Shown here piece after piece: positions 1 through 8,592 of a DNA stretch of 64,000 bases. Positions within the stretch are counted from its first letter, which is position 1. Each line of letters opens with the position of its first letter. Below the pieces are notes generated by a model. The model was not told the origin of the DNA. It did no database searches and worked only from the letters and a program-made list of their open reading frames with translations. The translations under genes were made by a program, and so were the position numbers. The DNA is from Achromobacter sp. MFA1 R4 (GTDB taxonomy: Bacteria; Pseudomonadota; Gammaproteobacteria; Burkholderiales; Burkholderiaceae_B), in NCBI RefSeq assembly GCF_900156745.1, contig NZ_LT707065.1, positions 5,000,086-5,064,085 of the forward strand, read 5' to 3'.

Positions 1-677
1 ACATCCTGGAGGGCGAGGCGGGATTTGGCGCCGCGCTGGCGCGCGACCCCGACTGGCGGCTGGCCGTGGCCGGCCTGGGCGAACGCTACAACATCCTGTC
101 GATCACCCAGAAGAACCACGGCTGCTGCGGCCATACCTTCGCCGCCATCGACGCGGCGCTGGCCTTGCGCGAACGCGGCCTGCAGCCGGACGATATCGCC
201 GCGTTGCGGGTGGAGACCTACCAGACCGCGCTGGACGTGACGGGCAACTTCCAGCCCGCCACCGCGTTCGAGGCGAAGTTCAGCCTGCCGTATGTGGTGG
301 CGCATGCGCTGGTGCATGGGTCGGTGCGGCTGGACGCCTTTGGGGCGGCGCGGCTGCACGATCCGCGCGTGCGCGGGCTGATGCAATGCCTGGATCTGCG
401 CGCGGCGCCGGACCTGTCGGCGGGCTTTCCGGCGATGCGCGCCGCGCGCCTGTCCGTCACGACGCACGGCGGCGACGTGCTGGAACACCACGCGCCGTAC
501 CGCAAGGGCGACCCCGAAGCGCCGCTGTCCGACGCGGACCTGAACGACAAATTCGCCGAGTTGGCGGGCCCCGTACTGGGCGGCGCGCGCATGCAGGCGC
601 TGCGCGACGCCGTCTGGCGCCTGGAAGCCATGCCGGTGCGCGCCCTGCGCCTGGCGGCAGACATGCCCAAGCTCTGA
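1..677 (+). CDS. MmgE/PrpD family protein, 3' part
   Basis: The reading frame is open from base 3, so the gene starts upstream of the window; about 224 C-terminal residues are present. The fragment matches the MmgE/PrpD family (2-methylcitrate dehydratase-like lyases), including the NHGCCGHTF stretch near residue 35 of the visible part and the AKFSLPYVVAHAL stretch typical of the family's C-terminal lobe. Family members dehydrate or isomerise small tri- or dicarboxylic acids; PrpD itself needs no metal. The stop lies 13 bp before the acyl-CoA synthetase ATG, so the two are probably cotranscribed. The exact substrate cannot be told from this piece. Confidence 0.85.
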   Translation, partial: ILEGEAGFGAALARDPDWRLAVAGLGERYNILSITQKNHGCCGHTFAAIDAALALRERGLQPDDIAALRVETYQTALDVTGNFQPATAFEAKFSLPYVVAHALVHGSVRLDAFGAARLHDPRVRGLMQCLDLRAAPDLSAGFPAMRAARLSVTTHGGDVLEHHAPYRKGDPEAPLSDADLNDKFAELAGPVLGGARMQALRDAVWRLEAMPVRALRLAADMPKL

Positions 678-690
678 ACGCCCACTTCTC

Positions 691-2793
691 ATGGTTCTTA
701 TGACGACTGCCAATTCCATGTCCACGTCTTTCGCCGACGCGCTGCTGTCTCCCCGTGCGGTCGCCCTGGTGGGCGCCTCGGGCGACGCGCGCAAGAACAC
801 CGCGCGCCCGCTGCGCTTCATGCGCAAGCACGGCTATGCCGGGTCCATCTATCCCGTCAACGCGGGCCGCGCCGAGATCCTGGGCGAGCGCGCCTATCCG
901 TCGCTGGCCGAGCTGCCCGGGCCGGTGGATCACGTCTTCATCATGATTCCCGGCGACGGCGTGGCCGCCTTGCTGCCCGACTGCGCGCGGGCCGGCGCGC
1001 GCGTGGTGACGGTCTATTCCGACGGCTTCGGCGAGTCCGGACCGCAAGGGCAGGCCCGGCAGGCCGAGCTGGTGCGGCAGGCGCGCGCGCTGGGCCTGCG
1101 CCTGCTCGGGCCGAACAGCATCGGCCTGGCCGACCTGCACGGCGGCGGCATCCTGTCCGTGAACGCCGCCTTCGAGGCCGATACCCTGCTGGCCGGCGGC
1201 ATCAGCCTCGTGTCGCAAAGTGGCTCCATGATGGGGTCGCTGCTGTCCCGCGCCGCCGCGCGCGGCTTCGGCTTCGCCAAGTCGGTCTCGGTCGGCAATG
1301 AAAGCGACATCACGGTCGGCGAAGTGGTGGACGCGCTGGTGGACGACGCCCGGACCGAGGTGATCCTGCTTTTCCTGGAAACGCTGCGCGCCGCGCCCAC
1401 GCTGGCGCGCGCGCTTGCCCGGGCGAGCGCGGCGGGCAAGCCGGTCGTGGCCTACAAGCTTGGCCGCTCCGAGCAGGGCGACGCGCTGGCGCAGTCCCAT
1501 ACCGGCGCCATGGCGGGCAACGACGTGGCGGTGGATGCCTTCCTGAAGGCCCATGGCGTCATGCGGGTCCAGCACTTGGAGACCCTGTTCGAGATCGCGC
1601 CGCTGGCCGCCCGTTATGCGCGCCCCGCGGGCCGGGCGCGGGAGGGGAATGCGCCGCGCGTGGCGGTCATTACGACGACGGGCGGAGGCGCCGCGACGGT
1701 GGTCGACAACCTGGGCCTGCGCGGCCTGGCGGCGGTTGCACCGCCGGCCGCGTTCGTGCGGGAGATCGCGCAGCGCGGCCTGAAAATACGCGAAACGCCG
1801 GTCATCGACCTCACCTTGGCCGCGTCCAGCGAGCAGTACCGGATGCTGCTCGAAGCGCTGCTGCGCGCCGATTGGTGCGATGCGGTCCTGAGCGTGGTCG
1901 GGTCGTCCGCGCAGTTTCATCCTGCGCTGGCCGTCCAGCCCTTGCTCCAGGCCGACAAGCCCGCCGCCAAGCCGCTGGCGGTGTTCCTGGCGCCCGAAGC
2001 GCCGGCCTCGCTGGCGTTGCTGCAGGCAGGCGGCATCGCGGCGTTTCGCACGCCCGAAGCCTGCGCCGATGCGCTGGCCGTGTTCTTCGCGCCGCAAGGC
2101 CGGCCGCCCGGGCAGGGTGCGCCGCAGCCGTGGCCGGACGGCCTGCCGCGCAGCGGCATGCTCAGCGAGTTCGAGGCCGCGCAGGTGTTCGCGGACCTGG
2201 GGGTGCCGGTGACGCAAGGCGAGCTGCTCGCGCCGGACCGGCTGGATCACCGCGTCCCGTACCCGCTCGTGGCCAAGATCTGCTCGCGCGACCTGGCGCA
2301 CAAGACCGAGCTGGGCGCGGTGCGCATCGGCATCCGCGACGCCCAGGCGCTGGAAGCGGCCGCGCGCGAACTGCGCGAGGCGGTGCGGCTGCGCGCGCCG
2401 GATGCCCGGGTCGACGGCATCCTGGTGCAGCCCATGGAAGACCGCCTGATCGAACTGATCCTGGGCTACCGCCACGACCCGCTGGTGGGTCCGACCGTGC
2501 TGTTGGGCGCGGGCGGCATCGCCGCCGAGCTGGCGCCGGATTTCGCGGTGCGTCTGGCGCCCGTGGATGTCGACGAGGCCTGGCGCATGATTTTCGAGGT
2601 CCGCCAGACCCGTCTGGTCCGCGGCTTTCGGGGCCTGCCCGAAGGCGATTGCCAGGCGCTGGCGCGCGCCATTGCCGCTTTCTCGCGCCTGGCGCTGTGC
2701 GACGGCGTGCGCGTCGAAGAGGCCGAGATCAACCCTTTGTTCGTCCGCGCCGATGGCGTGGTCGCCGTCGATGCCCTGGTCCGCCTGGCCTGA
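691..2793 (+). CDS. acetate--CoA ligase family protein (ADP-forming acyl-CoA synthetase)
   Basis: A 700-residue single-chain NDP-forming acyl-CoA synthetase. In order: CoA-binding Rossmann domain (about 20-120, starting at VALVGASGD), succinyl-CoA-ligase-like flavodoxin domains (about 165-460, with VSQSGSMMGS), and a C-terminal ATP-grasp domain (about 485-700, ending in the EAEINPLFV motif). His270 in SHTGAMAG is the family's phosphorylated histidine and is present. No GNAT domain follows, so this is not a Pat/AcuA fusion. It should activate a carboxylic acid to its CoA thioester at the cost of ATP. No clear ribosome binding site precedes ATG 691; in-frame ATGs at 700 and 718 are alternatives. 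It sits between the PrpD-like and acyl-CoA dehydrogenase genes and probably feeds the latter. Confidence 0.9.
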   Translation: MVLMTTANSMSTSFADALLSPRAVALVGASGDARKNTARPLRFMRKHGYAGSIYPVNAGRAEILGERAYPSLAELPGPVDHVFIMIPGDGVAALLPDCARAGARVVTVYSDGFGESGPQGQARQAELVRQARALGLRLLGPNSIGLADLHGGGILSVNAAFEADTLLAGGISLVSQSGSMMGSLLSRAAARGFGFAKSVSVGNESDITVGEVVDALVDDARTEVILLFLETLRAAPTLARALARASAAGKPVVAYKLGRSEQGDALAQSHTGAMAGNDVAVDAFLKAHGVMRVQHLETLFEIAPLAARYARPAGRAREGNAPRVAVITTTGGGAATVVDNLGLRGLAAVAPPAAFVREIAQRGLKIRETPVIDLTLAASSEQYRMLLEALLRADWCDAVLSVVGSSAQFHPALAVQPLLQADKPAAKPLAVFLAPEAPASLALLQAGGIAAFRTPEACADALAVFFAPQGRPPGQGAPQPWPDGLPRSGMLSEFEAAQVFADLGVPVTQGELLAPDRLDHRVPYPLVAKICSRDLAHKTELGAVRIGIRDAQALEAAARELREAVRLRAPDARVDGILVQPMEDRLIELILGYRHDPLVGPTVLLGAGGIAAELAPDFAVRLAPVDVDEAWRMIFEVRQTRLVRGFRGLPEGDCQALARAIAAFSRLALCDGVRVEEAEINPLFVRADGVVAVDALVRLA

Positions 2794-2833
2794 CCGGCAT
2801 CCACTTTCCCACTCTTCTATCAGGAACCCCAAG

Positions 2834-3985
2834 ATGGACTTCACCCTCACTCCCGAACAGCGCGACTTCCAGACGGCCGTGCGCCGCTTCGCCGACCGTG
2901 AACTGCGCGCGGGCGCCGTGGAGCGCGCGCATTCCGACGACTACCCCTGGGACATCGCGCGCCTGATGGCGGGCCAGGGGCTGCTGGGCATCACGGTGGC
3001 GCAGGAGGACGGCGGCATCGGCGGGTCGCTGATGGACGCCGTCATTGCGATCGAGACCGTCGCCGCCGTCTGCCCGCGCAGCGCGGACGTGGTGCAGGCA
3101 GGCAACTTTGGCGCCATCCGCGTCCTGGCCGAGTACGGCAGCCCCTTGCAGAAACAGAAGTACCTGACGGGCCTGCTGGCCGGCGAAGGACTCATCTCGG
3201 TGGGGATGACCGAGCCGGACGCGGGCTCGGCGGTCACGGAGCTCAAGACCAGCGCCACGCGCGCGGACGGCGGCTGGCGCATCAACGGCACGAAGATCTT
3301 CACGACGCACGGCCCGCACGCCAGCGTCATCCTGGCCTACGTGCGCTTCGCGCCCGGCACGGCCGGCATCGGGTCGGTGCTGATCGGGACCCGCGACGAA
3401 GGCGTCAGGCTCGGCAAGCGTTCCGCCTTCATGTCGGGGGAAGAATGGGTCGAGATCTTCTTTGACAACGTCTTCGTGCCGGACGACATGGTCGTGCTGG
3501 GCGAGGGCGGCTTCAAGAAGCAGATCGCGGGATTCAACGTCGAGCGCATCGGCAACACCGCGCGCTCGCTGGCCCTGGGCCGTTATGCGTACGAAGAGGC
3601 GCGCAACTGGGCCATGCAGCGCAAGCAGTTCGGCCGCCTGCTGTGCGAGTTCCAGGGCCTGCAATGGAAGTTCGCCGACATGCGCATCAAGCTCGATGCC
3701 GCCCAACTGCTGCTGTACCGGGCCGCGACCGGCGCGGACACGGGGTTTCCGTCCGCGACGGAGACCGCCATCGCCAAGGCCTATTGCAACCAGGTGGGCT
3801 TCGACGTGGCCAACGATGCCTTGCAGGTGCTGGGCGGACTGGGCTACAGCCGCGAGTCTCTGGTCGAATACTGCGTGCGCCGCTGCCGCGGCTGGATGAT
3901 CGCGGGCGGGTCCATCGAGATCCTGAAGAACCGCATCGCCGAAGGGATCTTCGAGCGCAGCTTCCCGCAGCGCCCGCCGCGCTGA
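2834..3985 (+). CDS. acyl-CoA dehydrogenase family protein
   Basis: A 383-residue FAD-dependent acyl-CoA dehydrogenase with the usual N-terminal helical, middle beta and C-terminal helical domains. The signature stretches VGMTEPDAGS (middle domain) and ALQVLGGLGYSRE (C-terminal domain) are visible. The C-terminal position that carries the catalytic Glu in medium-chain enzymes reads AGGS here, while Glu237 in NVERIG sits where isovaleryl- and long-chain-type enzymes keep their base; Glu237 is therefore the likely base. The start is ATG 2834, 41 bp after the previous stop, with AGGA at 2822-2825; longer in-frame extensions overlap the synthetase gene and are unlikely. It should oxidise the acyl-CoA made by the preceding synthetase. 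Confidence 0.92.
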   Translation: MDFTLTPEQRDFQTAVRRFADRELRAGAVERAHSDDYPWDIARLMAGQGLLGITVAQEDGGIGGSLMDAVIAIETVAAVCPRSADVVQAGNFGAIRVLAEYGSPLQKQKYLTGLLAGEGLISVGMTEPDAGSAVTELKTSATRADGGWRINGTKIFTTHGPHASVILAYVRFAPGTAGIGSVLIGTRDEGVRLGKRSAFMSGEEWVEIFFDNVFVPDDMVVLGEGGFKKQIAGFNVERIGNTARSLALGRYAYEEARNWAMQRKQFGRLLCEFQGLQWKFADMRIKLDAAQLLLYRAATGADTGFPSATETAIAKAYCNQVGFDVANDALQVLGGLGYSRESLVEYCVRRCRGWMIAGGSIEILKNRIAEGIFERSFPQRPPR

Positions 3986-4021
3986 CACCGGGGTGTCGCG
4001 GCGCGCTGGCGGCATGCCGCC
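3984..4021. terminator. possible bidirectional terminator between convergent genes
   Basis: Two perfect inverted repeats lie between the convergent acyl-CoA dehydrogenase and LysR genes: GACACC/GGTGTC with a GG loop at 3984-3997, and the 14-bp palindrome GGCGGCATGCCGCC at 4008-4021. Neither is followed by a T-tract, so intrinsic termination is only a possibility. Confidence 0.3.
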
Positions 4022-4027
4022 GCCGCG

Positions 4028-4945
4028 CTACCGGCCCGCCGCCGGCGCATACGCGCCCATCAGCTCCACGATCCAGTCGATGAACGCGCGCAGCTTGGCG
4101 CTGACGTGGCGGTTGGGCGGGAACGCCACGTACAAAGGCATCGGGTCCATCCGCCAGTCCTCGAAGACCGGGACCAGCTCGCCCCGCGCAAGGTGGGGTT
4201 CGGACATGTAGTCCGGCAGCCACAGCACGCCCATCCCCGCCAGGCCGGCGGCCAGGTAGGCGTTGCCGTCGTCCACCGCCAGCACGTAACGGCCCTGCAC
4301 GTTGATGATGTCGTTGGCGCGCCGCATCGCATAGGGCAGGGCGCGGCCCGTGCGCGCCCACAGAAATCCGACGATCCGGTGGTGCGAATCTTCCAGCTCG
4401 CGCGGGTGGGCGGGCTTGCCCGCCTGCTTCAGGTACGAGGGCGCGGCATAGACGCCCAACCGCAGGTCGCCGACGCGGCGCGCCATCAGCGACTGATCGG
4501 TCAGCTCGCCGCCCCGCACGACGCAATCGACGTTCTCGCCGATCAGGTCGACGATGCGGTCGCTGACGCCCATGTCGAGCTGGATGTCGGGGTAGCGGGC
4601 GTGAAAGGCCGGCAGGGCGGGCACCAGCACCATGCGCGCAAGGGGGCTGGGCACGTCCACGCGCAGCCGGCCGCGCGGCGCTTCCGATGCGCTGGACAGG
4701 CTGGTCTCGGCGTCGTCCATGTCCGCCAGGAGCTTGATCACGCGCTCGTAGTACGCGGCGCCGTCCGCGGTGACGTTGACCTTGCGCGTGGTGCGGTTCA
4801 GCAGCCGCACGCGCAGCCGCGCCTCCAACTGCTGGACGAGCTGCGTCACGCTGGTCTTGCTCATGTGCAGGGTTTCGGCCGCCTTGGTGAAGCTGCCGGT
4901 CTCCACCACGCGCGCAAAGGCGTTCATTGCGTCAAAACGGTCCAT
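4028..4945 (-). CDS. LysR family transcriptional regulator
   Basis: A 305-residue LysR-type regulator. The N-terminal winged helix-turn-helix (about 1-60) contains the typical GSFTKAAETLHMSKTSVTQ recognition segment, and an effector-binding domain fills the rest. The N-terminus MDRFDAMNAFARVVETGSF is characteristic of the CrgA/AaeR-like group. The ATG at 4945 is chosen because it begins this conserved N-terminus; the open frame upstream to 5074 is not family-like. The gene is divergent from the RidA-like gene at 5114 and convergent with the acyl-CoA dehydrogenase gene, so its target is more likely the RidA/PhzF side. The effector is unknown. Confidence 0.92.
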   Translation of the reverse strand: MDRFDAMNAFARVVETGSFTKAAETLHMSKTSVTQLVQQLEARLRVRLLNRTTRKVNVTADGAAYYERVIKLLADMDDAETSLSSASEAPRGRLRVDVPSPLARMVLVPALPAFHARYPDIQLDMGVSDRIVDLIGENVDCVVRGGELTDQSLMARRVGDLRLGVYAAPSYLKQAGKPAHPRELEDSHHRIVGFLWARTGRALPYAMRRANDIINVQGRYVLAVDDGNAYLAAGLAGMGVLWLPDYMSEPHLARGELVPVFEDWRMDPMPLYVAFPPNRHVSAKLRAFIDWIVELMGAYAPAAGR

Positions 4946-5113
4946 GGCGGCTCCAGGGGGTTGGGGAATTAAGGGGAATTGGGGGATTGTTTGGATTCTA
5001 CAAATAGTGTGGGAGGGGCTCGCCCGTTTATCCGCAAGTCGCGCGCCGGTAGAGTTTCTCCAGGTTCTTCCCATTCACGACGGGCCGCTTCGGCCCACCT
5101 CTGGAGCACGCTC

Positions 5114-5518
5114 ATGAATACCCGCGACGTCGTCTTTCCTCCTCATCGCCATGCGTTGTATGAACGTAACCGTTATTCGCCGGCGGTTCGTTCCAACGGT
5201 TTTCTCTTCGTGTCGGGCCAGGTCGGCAGCCGGGACGATGGCTCGCCCGAGCCCGATCTGCGTCAGCAGGTGCGCCTGGCCTTTCAGAACCTGAACGCCA
5301 TCCTGGAGGCGGCGGGCGGCTCGTTCGACGACGTGGTCGACGTGACCGTGTTCATGGTCGATCCGCAATCGCAGTTCGAGGCCATGTGGGAGGTGGTGCC
5401 CGAGTTCTGGGGCGACGCGCCGTACCCCACGATTACAGCGGTGGGCGTCACCTGGCTTTATGGATTCCAGTTCGAAATCAAGGTCATCGCCAGACTGCCG
5501 GATGTCGCCGCAGTATGA
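5114..5518 (+). CDS. RidA family protein (YjgF/Rid type)
   Basis: A 134-residue Rid-family protein (trimeric chorismate-mutase-like fold) with the FVSGQVG stretch and the C-terminal FEIKVIARLP strand. RidA enzymes hydrolyse reactive 2-aminoacrylate imines through a conserved Arg on the strand before that C-terminal strand; by alignment with Escherichia coli RidA that position is Trp here (GVTWLYGF). The protein is therefore better placed in a non-canonical Rid subgroup that may lack imine deaminase activity. ATG 5114 is preceded by GGAG at 5103-5106. The gene is divergent from the LysR gene at 4945. Confidence 0.85.
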   Translation: MNTRDVVFPPHRHALYERNRYSPAVRSNGFLFVSGQVGSRDDGSPEPDLRQQVRLAFQNLNAILEAAGGSFDDVVDVTVFMVDPQSQFEAMWEVVPEFWGDAPYPTITAVGVTWLYGFQFEIKVIARLPDVAAV

Positions 5519-5647
5519 CCGCAAACCGTCCGGCGCGGCCGGCATCGGCACTGTACCCCGGCCAGAACCGCCCGTAATATCCCTGCATCGACGATTGCCG
5601 CCCGCCGTTCATCGCGCCGGGCGGCGCTTCATGCAAAGGAGCGGGTC

Positions 5648-6526
5648 ATGGGCATGCCATTCAAGCAAGTGGACGTATTCACCAGCGAACCCTACCGCGG
5701 TAACCCCGTGGCCGTGGTGCTGGACGCGCAAGGCCTGTCGGATGAGCAGATGCGGCGCATCGCCAACTGGACGAACCTGTCGGAGACCACATTCGTGCTG
5801 CCGGCGACGCAGCCCGGCGCCGATTACCGGGTCCGCATTTTCACGCCGCAGGCCGAACTGCCGTTCGCGGGGCATCCCACGCTGGGCACCGCGCACGCGC
5901 TGGTTGAAGCCGGCATCGTCTCGCCGCGGCAGGGCAGGCTCGTGCAGGAGTGCGAGGCCGGACCGATCGAACTGACCGTCACGGACATCCCGGGCAGCAG
6001 TCCGCTCATCGCGTTCACGCTGCCGGAGCCCGCGTTCACCACGCTGGATGCCGCAGAGATCGACGAAATGGAGTCGATATTGGGGTCGGCGGTGGTGCAC
6101 GATCCCGCGCCCAAGCGCGTCGGCGTGGGGCCGGTGTGGACGATTGCGCAATTGCCCAGCGCCCAGGCAGTGCTGACGCTGAGGCCGGATTTTGCGCGCA
6201 TGGCCGACTTCGACCGCGGCAACGGGGCCGCGGGCATCGTGGTGTACGGCGCGTACGGCGAGGGCGCGGAAGCGGCCGTCGAGGTGCGGGCGTTCGCGCC
6301 CAGCTTGGGCGCAAACGAAGACCCCGTGTGCGGCAGCGGCAACGGCGCGGTGGCCGCCTTCATCCGCGATGCGGGGCAGGTGCCGCAGTTCGGAACCGAA
6401 TATCTCAGCTCGCAGGGCGCGGCCGTGGGACGGTCGGGACGGCTGAGCATCGCGTTCGACGCGGACGGGGCGATACGCGTGGGCGGGCAATCCGTCACCT
6501 GTATCGACGGCCGCATCGCTGCCTGA
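5648..6526 (+). CDS. PhzF family phenazine biosynthesis-like isomerase/epimerase
   Basis: A 292-residue PhzF-family protein with two diaminopimelate-epimerase-like domains. The catalytic Glu of the family is Glu46 in NLSETTF; the GHPTLGTAHAL motif follows in the first lobe and the DPVCGSGNGAVAAF motif marks the second. Family members catalyse isomerisation of small hydroxylated or amino substrates; in a genome without phenazine genes nearby the substrate cannot be named. ATG 5648 has AAGGAG at 5636-5641. It follows the RidA-like gene by 129 bp on the same strand. Confidence 0.88.
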   Translation: MGMPFKQVDVFTSEPYRGNPVAVVLDAQGLSDEQMRRIANWTNLSETTFVLPATQPGADYRVRIFTPQAELPFAGHPTLGTAHALVEAGIVSPRQGRLVQECEAGPIELTVTDIPGSSPLIAFTLPEPAFTTLDAAEIDEMESILGSAVVHDPAPKRVGVGPVWTIAQLPSAQAVLTLRPDFARMADFDRGNGAAGIVVYGAYGEGAEAAVEVRAFAPSLGANEDPVCGSGNGAVAAFIRDAGQVPQFGTEYLSSQGAAVGRSGRLSIAFDADGAIRVGGQSVTCIDGRIAA

Positions 6527-6638
6527 AGGGGCCGCGCTGGCGGGCGGGGTTCGCGCGGCGCGGGTCGTGGACTATGCTTGAACGTCGCGCATCGCAGCAA
6601 GGGTTGAGCGCATCACTTTCCTGTCCAGGAGGAGCAAG

Positions 6639-7127
6639 ATGGCCAGCAAAAACACGATATGCCTGTGGTATGACGGTGCCGCGCTGGACGCGGCAAGCTT
6701 TTACGCCAAGACGTTTCCGGACAGCGCCGTGGGCGCGGTCCATCGCGCGCCCGGCGACTATCCCTCGGGCCGGCAGGGCGACGTCCTGATGGTGGAATTC
6801 ACCGTCATGGGCATTCCCTGCGTCGGCCTGAACGGCGGCGACGCCTTCACGCACAACGAATCCTTTTCCTTCCAGGTCGCCACCGACGACCAGGCCGAAA
6901 CCGACCGCCTGTGGAATGCCATCGTCTCGAATGGCGGCCAGGAGAGCGAGTGCGGCTGGTGCAAGGACAAATGGGGCGTCTCGTGGCAGATCACGCCCCG
7001 CGTGCTGCTCGCGGCGGTCACCGACCTGGACCAGGCGGCGGCCAAGCGCGCGTTCGAGGCGATGATGACCATGAAGAAAATCGACATCGCCACCATCGAG
7101 GCGGCCCGCCAGGGGCGATCCGCCTAG
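6639..7127 (+). CDS. VOC family protein (PhnB / 3-demethylubiquinone methyltransferase-like domain)
   Basis: A 162-residue protein of the vicinal-oxygen-chelate fold, in the PhnB/DUF (3-demethylubiquinone-9 3-methyltransferase-like) branch. It shows the two beta-alpha-beta-beta-beta modules, the phrase CLWYDGAALDAASFY in the first and CGWCKDKWGVSWQITP in the second. Members bind small ligands or metals, and few have a known reaction. ATG 6639 is preceded by AGGAGGAG at 6628-6635, a very strong ribosome binding site. It stands alone downstream of the PhzF-like gene. Confidence 0.85.
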   Translation: MASKNTICLWYDGAALDAASFYAKTFPDSAVGAVHRAPGDYPSGRQGDVLMVEFTVMGIPCVGLNGGDAFTHNESFSFQVATDDQAETDRLWNAIVSNGGQESECGWCKDKWGVSWQITPRVLLAAVTDLDQAAAKRAFEAMMTMKKIDIATIEAARQGRSA

Positions 7128-7377
7128 CGGGCAACCGGCACGCGCAGCGGGCGCCCGGCGGACGCGGCGACTTGCCCTGATCGGAGGTTGTCCGTGTTGA
7201 GGGGTGGATCAGGCCCCACGATCGTCCGGAGAAAGCTAATCCGGGGCCGGATGGCGCGGGCCGATGCGCGGCCCGGCAGGGCCATCCCGTGCCCGCGAAA
7301 ACCGGTGAACGAGCCAGTTTTCACCGTAAAATCCGGGCGCTGCCGCGATATTTCGGCGCATTCTCCTCATTTCAGAG

Positions 7378-8547
7378 ATGTACGTCGATCTCCTCACTCT
7401 TTACCTGCTGGCCGTCGGGACCCTGCTCGTCAGCGCCGGCCTGATGTTCTGGGAACAGCGGACCAATCCCACGCGCAGCAAGGAATTACGCATCCTGGCA
7501 TCCGGGTTCGCCACGCTGGCCGCGGGCTGCGCGGCGGCGCTGTACCGCCACGATCTTCCCGGCGTCACCGGATCGGCCTTGAGCAATCTGGTCATCCTGG
7601 GCGGCTACCTGCTGGTGCTCAACGGCGTCGCCGCCCTGAGCGGACGGCATTACCTGCGCACCTCCGTCGGCATCCTGGCCGGCATGGGCCTGGTCTGGGT
7701 CATCGGCGGCGTGCGCTGGCTGGACGTCATGTGGACGTATGTCAGCTCGGTGCCCATTGCGCTCATCAGCGGCCTGACGGCCTGGGAGGTGTGGCGATGC
7801 CAGGCGCTCAAGCCGCGGCATTCCCGGTACATCGTCGTCGCGGCCGCCGGGGTGCACACGGCCCTCTACGCCGGCAGGGCGTTCATCCTGCCGTGGTTCG
7901 CGACCCAGCCCGGCCAGCAGATCCAGGCGCTGGTCGGCAAGCTGACCATCTACGAAGGCGTGCTGTATTCGGTGGTGTTGCCCATGACGCTGCTCAAGCT
8001 GATCCGCGACGAAACGCACCGCCAGTTGCTGCTGGAATCCCAGACCGACTACCTGACCCGGCTGGGCAACCGGCGCTGGTTCTTCGAACAGGGCGCGCGC
8101 ATTCTTGACGGCAAGAAAGGGCGCGGCGCGGTCGCGGTGCTGGCGTTCGACCTGGACCACTTCAAGTCCGTCAATGACCGCTACGGGCACCAGGCGGGCG
8201 ACAAAGTGCTCAAGTCCTTCGCGGATATTGCGCGGGAAGTGCTGGGACACGACACGATGCTTGCGCGCATCGGAGGCGAGGAGTTCGCCGCGCTGCTGTG
8301 GGGCGACGACGCCGAGGGCGCCCACACGCTGGGCAAGGCCATGGCCGAGCGCTTCGCCGTGACCGTCTCGAACCGCATGGACGGCATCGGCATCGCGGCG
8401 ACGGTCAGCATCGGACTGGCGCGCTTCGATGGCGATGCGCCCGACATCGTGGAGGCGCTGGCGCAGGCGGACCGGGCGCTTTACCGCGCCAAATCGCTGG
8501 GCGGCAACCGCCTGGAGCTGGCGCCGCGCGCTGCGGCCACGGCCTGA
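7378..8547 (+). CDS. membrane-anchored GGDEF diguanylate cyclase
   Basis: A 389-residue protein with about six hydrophobic segments in residues 1-215 followed by a GGDEF domain (about 220-385). The metal and substrate site is complete: LAFDLDHFKSVNDRYGH and the active-site motif GGEEF in RIGGEEFAALL. It should make cyclic di-GMP from two GTP. The residues five before GGEEF do not form an RxxD inhibitory site, so product feedback through the canonical I-site looks absent. The gene stands alone after a 250-bp gap. The ATG at 7378 has no strong ribosome binding site (AGAG at 7375). Confidence 0.92.
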   Translation: MYVDLLTLYLLAVGTLLVSAGLMFWEQRTNPTRSKELRILASGFATLAAGCAAALYRHDLPGVTGSALSNLVILGGYLLVLNGVAALSGRHYLRTSVGILAGMGLVWVIGGVRWLDVMWTYVSSVPIALISGLTAWEVWRCQALKPRHSRYIVVAAAGVHTALYAGRAFILPWFATQPGQQIQALVGKLTIYEGVLYSVVLPMTLLKLIRDETHRQLLLESQTDYLTRLGNRRWFFEQGARILDGKKGRGAVAVLAFDLDHFKSVNDRYGHQAGDKVLKSFADIAREVLGHDTMLARIGGEEFAALLWGDDAEGAHTLGKAMAERFAVTVSNRMDGIGIAATVSIGLARFDGDAPDIVEALAQADRALYRAKSLGGNRLELAPRAAATA

Positions 8548-8592
8548 GCGGCGGGCAGGACCGCCAGACTGCCCCGCGCCCCGCGCCCCGCG

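Noticed and set aside
457..2850. 797-codon open frame on the minus strand
   Set aside because: It is antisense to the acyl-CoA synthetase and acyl-CoA dehydrogenase, has a repetitive Arg/Gly/His-rich composition and no domain. High GC leaves such shadow frames open.
3984..4021. Strong intrinsic terminator between convergent genes
   Set aside because: Both hairpins lack a T-tract, so only a weak terminator call is listed.
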